From: Aphrophora alni
Taxonomy: Eukaryota > Arthropoda > Insecta > Hemiptera > Aphrophoridae
Direction of reading: 5' to 3'
DNA: 64,000 nt
NCBI GenBank assembly: GCA_963513935.1
Contig: OY740769.1
Location: 72,867,712-72,931,711 of the forward strand
Made by a program: the position numbers and the translations under genes. The notes under the pieces are model-generated. The model was not told the origin of the DNA and made no database searches. It worked only from the letters and a program-made list of their open reading frames with translations. Of the stretch, positions 11,278 through 21,840 are shown in pieces. Numbering within the stretch: position 1 is the stretch's first letter; every line of letters begins with the position of its first letter.

Positions 11278-11830
11278 TCTTATTATTATTATTACAATAC
11301 AATACATTTATTTGCCTCACAATATTTCACTAAAATACATAGGCACGTCAAATTATAATAAGTATTAAAAAATTTAAAACAAAGGTCATTTAAAAATCTC
11401 TCATGGTCCACTTCCTACACAAAAACTCACTTATTTTATAAAAACAGTTTTTCATAAAAAAACTTGGACATCTTCTTTCTAAACAATTTATCATTCATTG
11501 AATCATTTTTCATTGAATCTGAATTTCTTGGGGTACCTTCCTTATCCATCATCCTACTAGATGATAGGACTTATTATAGGACTCTCCTGGCTTCTGCACA
11601 TTCTTCTAAAGCAACTCAACAAGAAGACTGGATCTGGTCACATAATGGTGAATATTGCTTGATTGCTGCCATTTTACATGTATTTTCTCGCAGATAGAGA
11701 GCACACAATAGGAAATAAACATGGAAAGCAGTGTAAATATCCTTAGCTCTTTAAAAAATTTCGACAGTGCTCCAGTCTGCCCACTCCAGCAATGACACTA
11801 ATGACTTTCTTTTGAGTTAAAAATATTTAT
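11278..11830 (-). pseudogene. Jockey/CR1-like LINE remnant, 3' end of reverse transcriptase
   Basis: On the minus strand, broken translation gives FKELRIFTLLSMFISYCVL, then HHYVTRSSLLVEL, and farther on KLFRKKMSKFFYEK. This order resembles the C-terminal tail of jockey-like reverse transcriptases (the 'FKxLxILTLPSLYIxE', 'HxYxTRxxxxL' and final 'FKKxLKxxLL' stretches). In-frame stops and frameshifts interrupt it, and the upstream polymerase and endonuclease domains are absent, as expected for a 5'-truncated dead copy. It ends in AATAAATGTATTGTATTGTA followed by ATA-rich simple sequence (plus 11278-11310), the short-repeat tail usual for this group. Class assignment is by motif reading only. 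Confidence 0.6.
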
Positions 11831-12277
11831 TCAGCATGGGTGGAACCACGAACACTATCAAACCATATTGACAAGTGCAACTAAAAAAGACCAAAATAGG
11901 TCTGCCGAATACCATCTCGGCCCAATTCTCTACAAGCGTTTTAAAGCATAAGTATTGCTGCTCAGTTTGTGTTTTTTCAGTTTTATTATATGCGCGGTTT
12001 CCAGTTGAGAGTTGGATCAAGTGTGAAGCCCAAATCCACCGGCAGTTCTTCTATTGGCCCAAAATTTTTCTTTTGTTCTGACAAGCATAGATACGGTTTT
12101 CCCTCATTCAAAATTAATTTGTTAGCCATCAGAATATCTTGGTTAGCTATTATTGTTAGTAGTAGTATAGAGAAAGTTATGACCGGTCATAAAAGTGGTG
12201 TTTTTCGCCAAAATATCAGATTTGAAGTAGTTCAAAGTAGTTTCGCTAACGTTGTTAATCTGTGTATTCCTCTACAG
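11831..12277. other. No gene seen
   Basis: Overlapping open frames on both strands (11817-12301) have no recognisable domains and no splice or codon support. Confidence 0.4.
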
Positions 12278-12560
12278 CCCAAACTATTGAACCTGTTTTG
12301 ATTTAATTTGGTATGTGAGCATATTGTCCACAAATCTGAAGACTTTTTAAAAAAATATCCAATAACTCAAAATTTGGGGGTACCTCAGGTACCTGCCAAA
12401 AGACAAAACACAAAATTCCGATTTTTTCAAAATAGACTGTAATGATTTTCATCAAATTTTGCTAAAATGTAGCTCCTATAGACTATACCCAAACAAAACG
12501 TATTGACGGCCATCGGTACCCATCCTTTCTACTAATTTTGGTGAAATGTAACCCAATCCA
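12278..12560. repeat. Dispersed repeat C, copy 1
   Basis: Shares CAGCCCAAAC, a TCAAAATTTG-like stretch and ACCCAAACAAAACGTATTG, in the same order, with 30717-31030. It shares ACACAAAATTCCGATTTTT with 34780-34960. Superfamily unknown; no ends were defined. Confidence 0.5.
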
Positions 12561-13276
12561 GTCTTTAAAATAAATTTTAAAATCTTTTGGAATTATGTCT
12601 ATTCCTTAAAAACTTTAAAAAATAATGTTTAAAAAAAACAAACTAATCTTGGCCCGTCTTAAACGTGACTCAGAAGTGAACCAAGTTTAAATCTTATTGA
12701 ACATATTAATATTGTTTTAAGTAATGTATTGTAACTCAAAATTTGGAAGAAATAGTAATTGAAATTTTTTAACAGTTCTTCTTTTTTTTGCAGATAAGTT
12801 ATTATTTTTAAACATGATGCATGTAATATGCAAGTATATTGAAATAAAACTTGACCCATAAAAAATCCCGAGGAGAAAGAGATCTCAAATAATTTGTAAA
12901 TTTAATATTGTGTATGATTAAATGAATAAAGTATTGTAAATATAAACTTGTCTCTGATTGTTTCATAGTAAATAGAGAGTAAGTTTAAGTATAAAAGTTT
13001 GCTACACAAAAAGGTTAGATAGATAAATAAATTGTAAAATAATATCTCCTTTGTTAATTTTTTTGCAGTATAAAATCTATACTTTTTATTGACAACTACC
13101 AAACTTACATTTTTAGCGACGTATAGTTTTTTTAAATTTTTTGTACAAAGTGTTTGTATTGTTTATTGTATATCCGCTTGGTACTAGACTTCTACCATAA
13201 GAAATGAGCACTCATTAACTCCTACATAACACTAGTTTAAAGGACTGATTTAACACAGAAATTTTGTTATACAGTC
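12561..13276. other. AT-rich stretch, no gene seen
   Basis: Two T-rich, acceptor-like sites (TTTTTTGCAG near 12785 and 13065) are followed by non-coding sequence, so no exon is called. Confidence 0.4.
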
Positions 13277-14435
13277 TGCTTCAATAAGGACTTCACAATT
13301 TTGTAAATTCATATTAATTTATTCAGACTACTTATAAAGTTTGATTTAGTTTTGTAGCAAAATAGATCAAGTTTTTACTCACGTAGTGAATGTTCTATGT
13401 TTTCAAACCGTACAGATGTGGACCGTCCCCAACTTCTTTTGGTCAGCCGGGAACCCCTGGTAAAAACCCAGAAACTCTCAGCTGGCTGGAGACTGCATCC
13501 ACGTGGGCCGAAATTAGTCAGGATGGCGCCAAGGACGCGGTCTCGGGCGATAATTAAACAACACGCAATTCAGTGTTTAAAATGACTTTGAGTTTTACTT
13601 CAGAATGATTATAGAATTACAATGTTTCAAAAATTGGAAAAGACATGACGATTACAGCGGCCGCGCGTTGCCTAAAATGGCCCGACTCTGCTCTCTCGCG
13701 GAGCGAGCTGTATCTTGTGGTATCTCGAGCCGGACTGGCGTACCCAAGCCGCACAGCTTCGGACTGCTTTCCCCCCCCCCCCCCTATTAAGTGATTACGC
13801 TAACTCAACAGAATTGGTCTACCTCTTCTTGTCTATTCATTTGGCAATTATTATTATTAATTATTTATTATTTTGTTATGGTGTGCCCCTTGGCTGGGCC
13901 ACACAGATGAAGAAAAATATTCCATTGCAACATATTCAGTGTTAATGAGTCGACTTTCCATGTAAATGAATACACACAACTGTTAGGTTTGGAGCAATGA
14001 AAATCTACTACAATATATGTTCTAAAAAATCGACTTTCTGATGGGCTGTCTGCAAAATGCCCAATGGAAAACACATTGAACCAAACTAATTATAAGGTTA
14101 AAAAGTTGATATTAACTGTGGTGAAATTTACAATTGTAAACACTAAGTCCCCTACAAACAAGTTAATAAAATAGGCTAATAAATGTTTATGAAAACTTTA
14201 TTTGTGTTGTGTTATTGTACCTAACCTGTGGTAGGGAACTTAATATTTACATAGGCTAATAACATAGGTTTTAACACAGGGAAATAAATTTTTTCCAAAA
14301 GTTTATTTGTTTTGTGTTATTGAACCTAACTTATGGTAGGGGACTTAGTGTTTACTTTATTATTTTGCTACAAAGCGATTCAAGTAAGTAGTCTGAATAA
14401 ATTTATATGAATTTTCAAAGTCCTTTTTAATGCAC
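13277..14435. mobile_element. Inverted-repeat element, about 1.16 kb
   Basis: The left arm (about 13277-13365) and right arm (about 14362-14435) are inverted copies sharing AAGGACTT, AAATTCATAT, AATTTATTCAGACTACTTA and TTGTAGCAAAATA. The interior is unusually GC-rich for this window (13400-13560 and 13640-13784) and contains a run of 14 C (13771-13784), but no frame matches a transposase. It is probably a non-autonomous DNA element, with a second small inverted-repeat element nested near the right arm. Confidence 0.6.
14136..14355. mobile_element. Nested 220-bp element with perfect 20-bp inverted ends
   Basis: GTAAACACTAAGTCCCCTAC at 14136-14155 is the exact reverse complement of 14336-14355. 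The inside is a diverged tandem pair: TTATTTGTGTTGTGTTATTG... and TTATTTGTTTTGTGTTATTG..., each followed by CCTAAC and GGTAGGG(A/G)ACTTA. It abuts the right arm of the larger inverted-repeat element, so it may be part of that element's sub-terminal structure and not a separate insertion. Confidence 0.7.
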
Positions 14436-17433
14436 TTTGTATTTCAACCTTTGAAATATAAATATTAAAATAAACAGTCAAACATTTAAATCCAATCACG
14501 ACTATTGCTTATTAGCAAAGATTTTTATACATTTTATGTTGTTTATTTAGTTATAACTTTTTTTATTTAGATCCAAATTTCAAAACTACAAAATGGATGT
14601 TTTTGGAGTAAATTCTTAATAAGTTATTAAATTAATTTATAATTAAATTTAAAAGTCGGCTGTCATTTTGAAATTTATCAATAGATTTTCTGTTTAATGA
14701 ACGTACTAATGTATTGTAATACCAAATCTACATCAAAATATGAGGAAAAAAGGACAATAATTGCCATCTCTAAAATTAGGAATACATTTATGTTGGCAAA
14801 TGATTAGTGAACATTATAAGATAGATTGCTGTATTCAATATTCTCTTTACTTTACCTGAATTTATTTTACAATAATTGGCTAAATTTAACAATTTGAAAT
14901 GGTTTTTCCCCGAATATAAATTGACTTTTCACTTCGTTATGAAGGTTGACATTCTGTCAGCTAAATAAGAGTCGACCTTGGTACAGTCGTATTTTTAAAT
15001 ATCGGTTCCTTCACAAATGAGATGGGCCGTTCACCCCGGCTCTCTTTCTTTTGTTCCTCGCGTCAACAATGAACAGTTTTAGACAACTTGTCAATCCCAC
15101 ACCTTAGGAAGTGTGTCCCAAATTAAACAGGAAGCATAACCTATCACAAGTAATATTCCGCATATGTGCCTAGGTGTACATTGGCAAATTGTGTTTTATA
15201 CGTTTAATTTGTATATACAGTGTGATTCGGGAATAATTCTTTAGCTAAATATAAGATAAAAATCATTTAGTGTTTTTTTTTAAAGACACTATATCTTTGG
15301 AAGTAGATAAGATGTGTAGATTTGTTATTCACATTAATTATGTAACTTTTTATCAGTATACCAAAAACCAATATTATTCTATTTTATTCATTTTAAAAAT
15401 GGCGGAGATTTTAAATGTGTAATGCCTAATATCTCGAAACGCAACAGTTTTTCTCTTTTAACAAAAAACAAAATGCCTCTTATTTTTTTCTGTAACTGAA
15501 AAATAATTGATTTACTGTATCTACAAAAACCTAAAAAATTATTTCTTGGTCATTGTTTACAAAACTCAAGAATAGACTAAAAACTAAACATTTTTTAATT
15601 GCGATAATTTTTATCTTCAAATATTTTTAATTTTAGGCTTTAAGAATCAAATAAGGCTATTTTAAAAAAGTTCTATTTGCATCGTATTTGTTTTGTGTAC
15701 TTAACTCAGAATTACATTTTTCGAATTGTGTTTTACGACTAAATTTTTGGGGGTGTTTCAATAATTTTCTCAAAAACTACAAGAAATACGGTTCTGGTAC
15801 CTATTTTTTACAGTTTTTCAGGTCACAAAACTTATAGGACGACCAAATTTACGTCGTAATTTATGGCCTCATATTACCCAGTGTGGATCAAAAATCCGGA
15901 CGAAATCTTTCGCTAGCCGTAACTCACTGACGAAGTGTTTTTGGGACTGTTTATATAAAATTTTTATCTTATTTTTAACTATAGAATCATAGAGATTGCA
16001 GTGCAGTTCCAAATCCCCTTGTATAAATGCTGAAATGATCGTTCTATTCTGGTGATTGTCAGTGAATTGGAAGATTAAAATCCCAGAACTCTCCTATCAG
16101 TTTAAAGCAACGATATTATTGAAAACATTAAGGTAAAATAAAGGGTTCCAAAACATTGCACCAACTTTCTCATACATACATCCATAAAATAAAAAATAAT
16201 ATTCCAAGTTATATCATCCAAAAATACCTCTAAATGTGACACATTAAAATTGTTTTAAAGTATTTTCTAATGGTGATATAGAAGGCGAAACATATTTTCT
16301 CTCTTTTAAATCTCATTTTGAAAGATTTTATATAATTAAATAGGATATAACCTTGTTTTCCTTTTGCTATAAACTAGTCCTAAGATTAAATCGAATTTGA
16401 TTGAAATTGAATTTTAAATGACAAAAGTCTAGGTTAATTTATTGGTAATTTATTCCTGAACCAAAACTTGGGTCATTAATTGTCAAATTTCTTGTAAAAC
16501 TGTAACGAAATCAGTAGAATTGATTATGAAAATTAAATCTTTTATAACAACTTTATAGGCTTTTTTTATTAAAAAAAATTCCGAACCGCTATATTTTAAG
16601 GAGGTTACGATAAGTATATTTATAGGTTCCATAAAGCCTACATTTTATTAAAAATTTATACAAATGGTTGAAGTTTATTTTGAGAAAATAGCAATTTTGT
16701 GTTTGGTTTTTAGCAACTACACCCAAATTTTAAGTTATAGACAATAATTAAAAAAAAAAAATTAACGTCAAAATATGATGTACCAAATATTGTCATCAAA
16801 ATCGGTCCATTAGTTTGGGCTTCACAGATATCATTATTCCAAAATCAATTTTTGTGTGCTGAAGTGGACTTAAAAATAGATTTAAAGTTGTACGTAACTT
16901 TTATACTAAGTAATTTGAGAAAATAAAAATCCAAATATCGTAATTATGCAACGCAGTCTTAAAATAACGTTAATTTCCAATGTGTTATTCATCAGTTTTC
17001 AGAAAATTAAAAAATATATAGAGTGGTAAAGAGGTTCGTTTTTACTGTCGTGCGTCATGTAAATATATCAGACAATAAGGCGATGTAAAGAACGTGAAAC
17101 CCGGTAATGTAATTTAAACACAACCTTCGTTTTAAAACTGTATAAACTAATATTGGTTTATTTAAAAACTGTACAAAACTGAGTAAAAGAGAGAAAAACT
17201 CTGCTAAAAAATCAGAACCAAAACATAACCTGGATGAAAAGCTGTCTTTACATTCAATTTACCGAATTCGTTTCACGTAATCAGGAAAGTAACGCAACTT
17301 TCACCCTCTACTAAGGTAAGGCCAGGTAATATTATGTTGAGTATATGCAAACTTTCTGGCCTACATCCAAACCAATTGACTTGACACTTCGCTTATATCT
17401 ACAGCTTCGTTTATTTATTTATATACTGAGTCT
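14436..17433. other. Three kilobases without a supported gene
   Basis: AT-rich. Segments such as 15190-15480 (AAAATGGCGGAG, AATATCTCGAAACGCAACAG) and 16560-16880 (AAAATCGGTCCATTAG) have the flavour of old dispersed insect repeats and recur weakly near 47400-47600. No ends, frames or RNA genes could be defined. Confidence 0.4.
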
Positions 17434-17598
17434 TTATTCGGATTTCAAGGTCGTTTCAATCTCGTAAACGATGCCGTCCTTCGTGTATTTTAAGGAATAA
17501 AAGTGCCAATTCAGCTGAGGGTTAAAGGCGTTGTCGATCAAACGTTCGACTGCTTCCTACTTGGAACTTCTGAGACGAACCTGTTTTGGCACCTTATC
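17434..17598 (-). pseudogene. Coding-like segment of unknown family, C-terminal end
   Basis: The minus strand is open for 40 codons (17556 down to 17437), then TAA at 17434-17436. It includes EAVERLIDNAFNPQLNW and SLKYTKDGIVYEIETTLKSE. Thirteen more in-frame codons (DKVPKQVRLRSSK) lie upstream beyond a TAG at 17557-17559. The protein has globular composition, balanced charge and GC-ending codons, in contrast to the low-complexity AT-rich frames around it. The in-frame TAG means either that the exon starts right after it (AAGTAG|GAAGC would be a poor acceptor with no pyrimidine tract) or that this is a decayed or processed pseudogene. I do not recognise the family. No partner exons were found within several kilobases. 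Confidence 0.35.
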
Positions 17599-17690
17599 TT
17601 AGATTTTATTTTACTATTATTTTTCTTCTTTCAACCCCTTTGTGGAATGTGACGAAGAAAGCGAGAATATTATGTATAACTTTATTAATT

Positions 17691-17990
17691 ACAAATTAGG
17701 AAGAGATAGTTTTGTAAAATTGATTAAATCTTGAAGTTTATAGACACCCCCCCTCCAACAAACCATATGTCGTACGTTTGTCACCGATAAAGTTATTTAG
17801 AGGTTTAATAATTAAAAATTGGGAGAGATCGTGTTGTAAAGGTGATTAAATCTGTCTAGGACAAAATTATTTACAGCTTTAATTAATAATTAATAATTAA
17901 GAAGAGATCGTTGTGTGAAGGCGATTAAATGTTGAAGTTTCTAGAACCCCCCCTCCAACAAACCATATGTCGTACGTTTGTCTGGATGTA
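17691..17990. repeat. Three diverged local repeats, period about 100 bp
   Basis: AATTAGGAAGAGATAG, AATTGGGAGAGATCG and AATTAAGAAGAGATCG each precede a (G/A)TTAAAT block near 17693, 17816 and 17898. The first and third copies also share CCCCCCCTCCAACAAACCAT and ATGTCGTACGTTTGTC. Confidence 0.75.
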
Positions 17991-18639
17991 TGTTGTTCAA
18001 GTTCTCTGACGTCGTCAAACTCATTTTGATTCTAACAAATTAGTATGTGGTGTATGTTGGATTATGAGAATACACGAATATGTTTTCACCGTAACTCAAA
18101 ATTTTGGTTTTTAGTATTATCATCTGCTATAAAGCCAAAAATAAAAATTTAAACAGATTTTTGGATTGCAGTTTATAAAACATATTGGTCACTAAAGATC
18201 AATTTTTCTAAATCGATATTTATTTATCATGAAGATTTTAAAATTGATATGATAAAATTTCGATTAAATTCGATGATTAATAAGCCAACTCAACATACTA
18301 AACATCAACATATACATAAAATTTAGTAATTAAGTAAATATAATGCCTTTCCTTTGCACAAAATATAAGATCAATAACAATTACGCTAGTTGGTGCTAAA
18401 GTTTTTGGTTCCAGTGGGTCATAGCTCTGAGAATTCAACAATCATCTCTTTACACTCATAAAATTAAGGATACTCCCTATGTGACAAGGATACTTCAGAA
18501 TGATGTGGTAACCCATGTTACAAAGTGTAACACAAGGTTTTACTTCTGACAGCTTTTCAATTTATAATTCGTAGAACTCAGAAAATCATTACTATGGTTG
18601 TCGGTTTTCAAGTGCTGCAGCTTAAACTCATATTTTCTT
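17991..18639. other. AT-rich stretch, no gene seen
   Basis: No open frame, RNA gene or inverted repeat that I can support. Confidence 0.4.
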
Positions 18640-18765
18640 CAACTCGTTAGGGGCTCAGTTACAGTGAGTGCAGATGAGGCAATCCTAGCTGGATCTCTCT
18701 TGATCTTTTCCTACTTTGCCGCTATTAGAGTATTAGAGGGTTAGGGATCTTTATTCCATTTTGTA
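18640..18765 (+). repeat. SINE-like repeat A, copy 4 (fragment)
   Basis: Contains GTGAGTGCAGATGAGGCAAT, CCTAGCTGGATCTC, TAGAGTATTAGAGGGTTAGG and GATCTTTATTCCATTTTGT. It matches the head and middle of family A with an internal deletion. It ends just before MITE B copy 1. Confidence 0.5.
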
Positions 18766-18776
18766 AACTTATAATA

Positions 18777-19119
18777 CAGTAGCCTCAGACTAGGATTGTG
18801 TCTCGTGTAAGGGGCGTTTCCTCCCTTCTACTTGCTTCCATAGCCTGACTTGACGGTACAACCCATTCAAAGAAAACTAGGTACACAAATAAATGTAGCT
18901 TAGCTAAAGTTACAACTTCGTGACAGACTTTTGTAAACGTTTTATTCTTATTTACACCGATAAAAGAAAAGAAAGTAGGATACGCGTTTACACAGAAGCA
19001 TTTGAAGTTTATATTTTTTTATTGGAGTTGTACCGCTGAAAGCAAAGGCAACAAACAAAGTGTGTGGGGGCCCCTCTTTTCCTCTCCACCCCAGACACAT
19101 TCCTACTTTGAGGATACTG
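18777..19119 (+). mobile_element. MITE family B, copy 1 (343 bp, TA target site)
   Basis: Flanked by TA on both sides (18775-18776, 19120-19121). It begins CAGTAGCCTCAGACTAGGA and ends TCCTACTTTGAGGATACTG; the two ends are imperfect inverted repeats of about 37 bp (CAGTA(G/T)CCTCA...GTGTCTGG). The CAGT start and TA duplication point to the Tc1/mariner superfamily. There is no transposase, so it is non-autonomous. Shared internal landmarks across copies are AGAAAACTAGGTACACAAA, TTTGTAAACGTTTTATTCTT and CACAGAAGCATTTGA. Confidence 0.85.
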
Positions 19120-19920
19120 TATGATTAGTGAAGAGAATGTTAATGTGATCAAGATCCAAGGGGTCGGATCCCCACGTCGGTGAAGTAATATTGTTTTATT
19201 ATTTTTTGAGTTTTGGTTCCTCTTGGTGTTTGCATGATAAGGAGAAATTTATGCAGTTTCTATTATGGCGATGGTTTTTTATCTTTAAAATATGTGTTTC
19301 AACAAATGATAGTTCAGTTGTTTATGAACAAATAACAGCCTACTTGTTCAGTTGATTGCGATAAGATTGCAGACGACCCGTCATGCTTCCGATCATTCGT
19401 AAGGTTTGGAGGAAATTAATAATTGACCTATTGATGTTGGAAACAATATCTAAATTTGTATATTGATTGTGGGGATATTTGTGGTAATTTTTGTATCATA
19501 TATCTTGCAAATATAAAAGGAATTAAAGAGGAAACCCCATGCTGTATTGAAAGTAACAAAAGTTTTGTGTGGCCTCAAGACTCGGCCGGCAGGACATACC
19601 GACCTAAAGTCATGACCGTATGATTATATTTAGACTAGGCGCAGTCATAGACGTCGCAATAAATAAAAGATTTACTGTTGCGATCGTCGTTAAGGGGTAA
19701 TAACACTAAGGCACACTTTCCACAGTTCTGTCATTCGCTCGCTACTTGGCGTAAACTCCTTCAGTCCAAAAATGTATTATAACATATTTTTAATAGTACT
19801 TGTCGTTACTTTGTATACAGGGGTGTAGCACTGATAGAGTAATTTTGACTTAAAACTTGGTATTTGATTTTTTTGAGAAATAGGCTATAGCTAGATTTTT
19901 TGAGAGCTGAACAAACATGT
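19120..19920. other. No gene seen
   Basis: Contains GGGGTCGGATCCCC near 19160, which looks tRNA-T-arm-like but lacks the rest of a tRNA. Otherwise AT-rich and featureless. Confidence 0.4.
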
Positions 19921-20049
19921 TTAGATATATTAATGAGACTTACCGTCACAATAGTCTATATTTGTAGGTAGTTATATCACTACGGCCGTTTCGGCTATTC
20001 AGCCATTTTCGAGTGTTTTATGCTGGGTTTTCCTCATTAATATATCTAA
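19921..20049 (-). mobile_element. 129-bp palindromic element with hammerhead-like core
   Basis: The ends are perfect 17-bp inverted repeats (TTAGATATATTAATGAG at 19921-19937, complement at 20033-20049). On the minus strand the centre (about 19970-20018) reads TGGCTGAATAGCC, GAAAC, GGCCGTAGTGATA. This is a small stem (GGCT/AGCC) followed by GAAAC and a GTA, the arrangement of stem II, the GAAA box and the cleavage triplet of hammerhead ribozymes found in Penelope-like retroelements. The CUGANGA box is degenerate (CTCGAAAA), so activity is unlikely. Confidence 0.5.
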
Positions 20050-20761
20050 TTATTAATCAGTAGTCGGAATGGCGAAAACAAATATGTATGAAACATGTTT
20101 ACTTATTTAATAAAAATTTGTTTTACTTTGACTCAATTTTAGGTTGAAATTAAAACTGTAATTACAAAATTCAGAGTTTGGCGTTATTTTTGAAAATTAA
20201 CTGTGTATTAACACGAGTTGAATTTTGATTACATGTACCACAATTTTATTAATGTAAAAAATAAACCAAACAATATGTATAAATAAATCAATGATCTGAA
20301 ATCTTCTTTAAAATTTAACATTTCTGCATTTAAAAAAATCTTAGAACAACAAACATTATGCAACATTTACATAACATTTATATTCCCAATTTTTAAATGA
20401 CAATTAAAAATTTTGCAAAACAATGGGGTCAGGGACTATAACCTTTGGTTTTAGATTTATCTACAATTAAATCCATAACAAAATCAGGATGTCCAGACGT
20501 CTTTGAGTATCGTCTTTATATCTCAAACGGCTAAACCGATTTTCATTAAATTTTTTTCTCGTCTCACCTTATGACGTCTAATTGTCCATAAACAGCCTGT
20601 TTATTTAATTTTTGTTTTTAAATCCTATCACAAGTATAAAACAGCCAAACAAATTTTGCAAACAAGTCGTTAAATGGGGAGCCTCGTATATATCTTTTTA
20701 TCTAGAAGATCGGTGTACGCTTATTTCACTGCAGTTGGAAATATTTGGGCTTGAGATCCCG
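20050..20761. other. AT-rich stretch, no gene seen
   Basis: Near 20500-20570 it carries a diffuse insect-repeat motif (CTCAAACGGCTAAACCGATTT). The frame at 20612-20818 has no recognisable domain. Confidence 0.4.
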
Positions 20762-20972
20762 TACCAACTGGCCAGATCTACCGTCGGTCTGGTGAGTAGA
20801 CCAGTAGTCCAGAGTTAGATCCCTCTCTTTAATCTTGTATTTTTGACCAACTCTTGTTCTTTTCCGACCCTGATGTTGTTGAGTTTCGAGGCTTAGAGGT
20901 CTTTATTTTATGCTTCTGTTTTCCTTTTTTATAAGGCTCTGATGACCGAGAGGTTTTGAGACTTCAAACAAG
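20762..20972 (+). repeat. SINE-like repeat A, copy 5
   Basis: Near full length for this orientation: GAGTTAGATCCCTCTCTTTA (box B-like), GACCAACTCTTGTTCTTTTC, ACCCTGATGTTGTT, GGTCTTTATTTTATGCTTC and GATGACCGAGAGGTTTT. Confidence 0.6.
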
Positions 20973-21497
20973 ATAATTAAAAGAAATAAAAAAGTTGGAA
21001 ATATTTCCCTGTCAATTTTAGTCGAGTTTTGGTCCAGTTGGTGACGTTGTTTTCTAGAAAGTTGACATTAATAGTTCAACTGGCATAAATACGTTATTAT
21101 TATTTTTTTAAACCTTATTTTTCTGCCGTAAGATATACAGGGGCTAAAAACAATTGTTTAACAGTTTGGCACTAACTTTCTCTATTTTAAATTTATCTTG
21201 TAAAATATAGCATCTGTAATTCTGATGTTAAAGTTTGTCTTTTGTGTATGTTAGATTATATGACGATTTACAACTTGTGCAGTATTGGTTTTTGAACATA
21301 GGTATTTACATAGCATTAGTCTAATCTAATAATACTACATAGAAACCCTTGAAGTTAGTCAAGAGGTTATGTTTTGCAAGTCATTGAAATTACTAGTTAA
21401 GTCATTTCAGAGCCTCTGTCAATCATCATCATATCATATGTCTGACAATAAAAATTGATTTACATTTTTAGGGGATTTTCACTGCGTTGTTGATATA
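20973..21497. other. No gene seen
   Basis: AT-rich sequence between SINE-like copy 5 and MITE B copy 2. Confidence 0.4.
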
Positions 21498-21840
21498 CAG
21501 TATGCTCAAGGTAGGAATGTGTCTGGAGTGGAGAGGAAAAGAGCGGCCCCTCTTTGCTTTCAGCGGTACACCCTAATAAAAAAACAACCTAAAATGCTTC
21601 TGTGTAAACGCCTACCCTACTTTCGTTTCTTTTATCGGTGTAAATAAGAATAAAACGTTTACAAAATTAAACTTTTAAGAATTAACTTGTACTTAAACTT
21701 TAAGAATTAAATGTAGCTAAGCAGTAATTTGTGTACCTAGTTTTCTTGGAATGGGTAGTACCGTCAAGTCAGGTTAGGGAAGCAAGTAGAAGGGAGGACA
21801 CGCCCATTACACCAGACACACTCCTATTCTGAGGGTACTG
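21498..21840 (-). mobile_element. MITE family B, copy 2 (343 bp)
   Basis: TA-flanked (21496-21497, 21841-21842) and inverted relative to copy 1. It starts CAGTATGCTCAAGGTAGGAA and ends CCTATTCTGAGGGTACTG. It has the same length as copy 1, with internal substitutions and a small duplication around TTAAACTTTAAGAATTAA. Confidence 0.85.

Noticed and set aside
19140..19185. A tRNA suggested by GGGGTCGGATCCCC
   Set aside because: No D-arm, anticodon arm or acceptor stem can be built around it.
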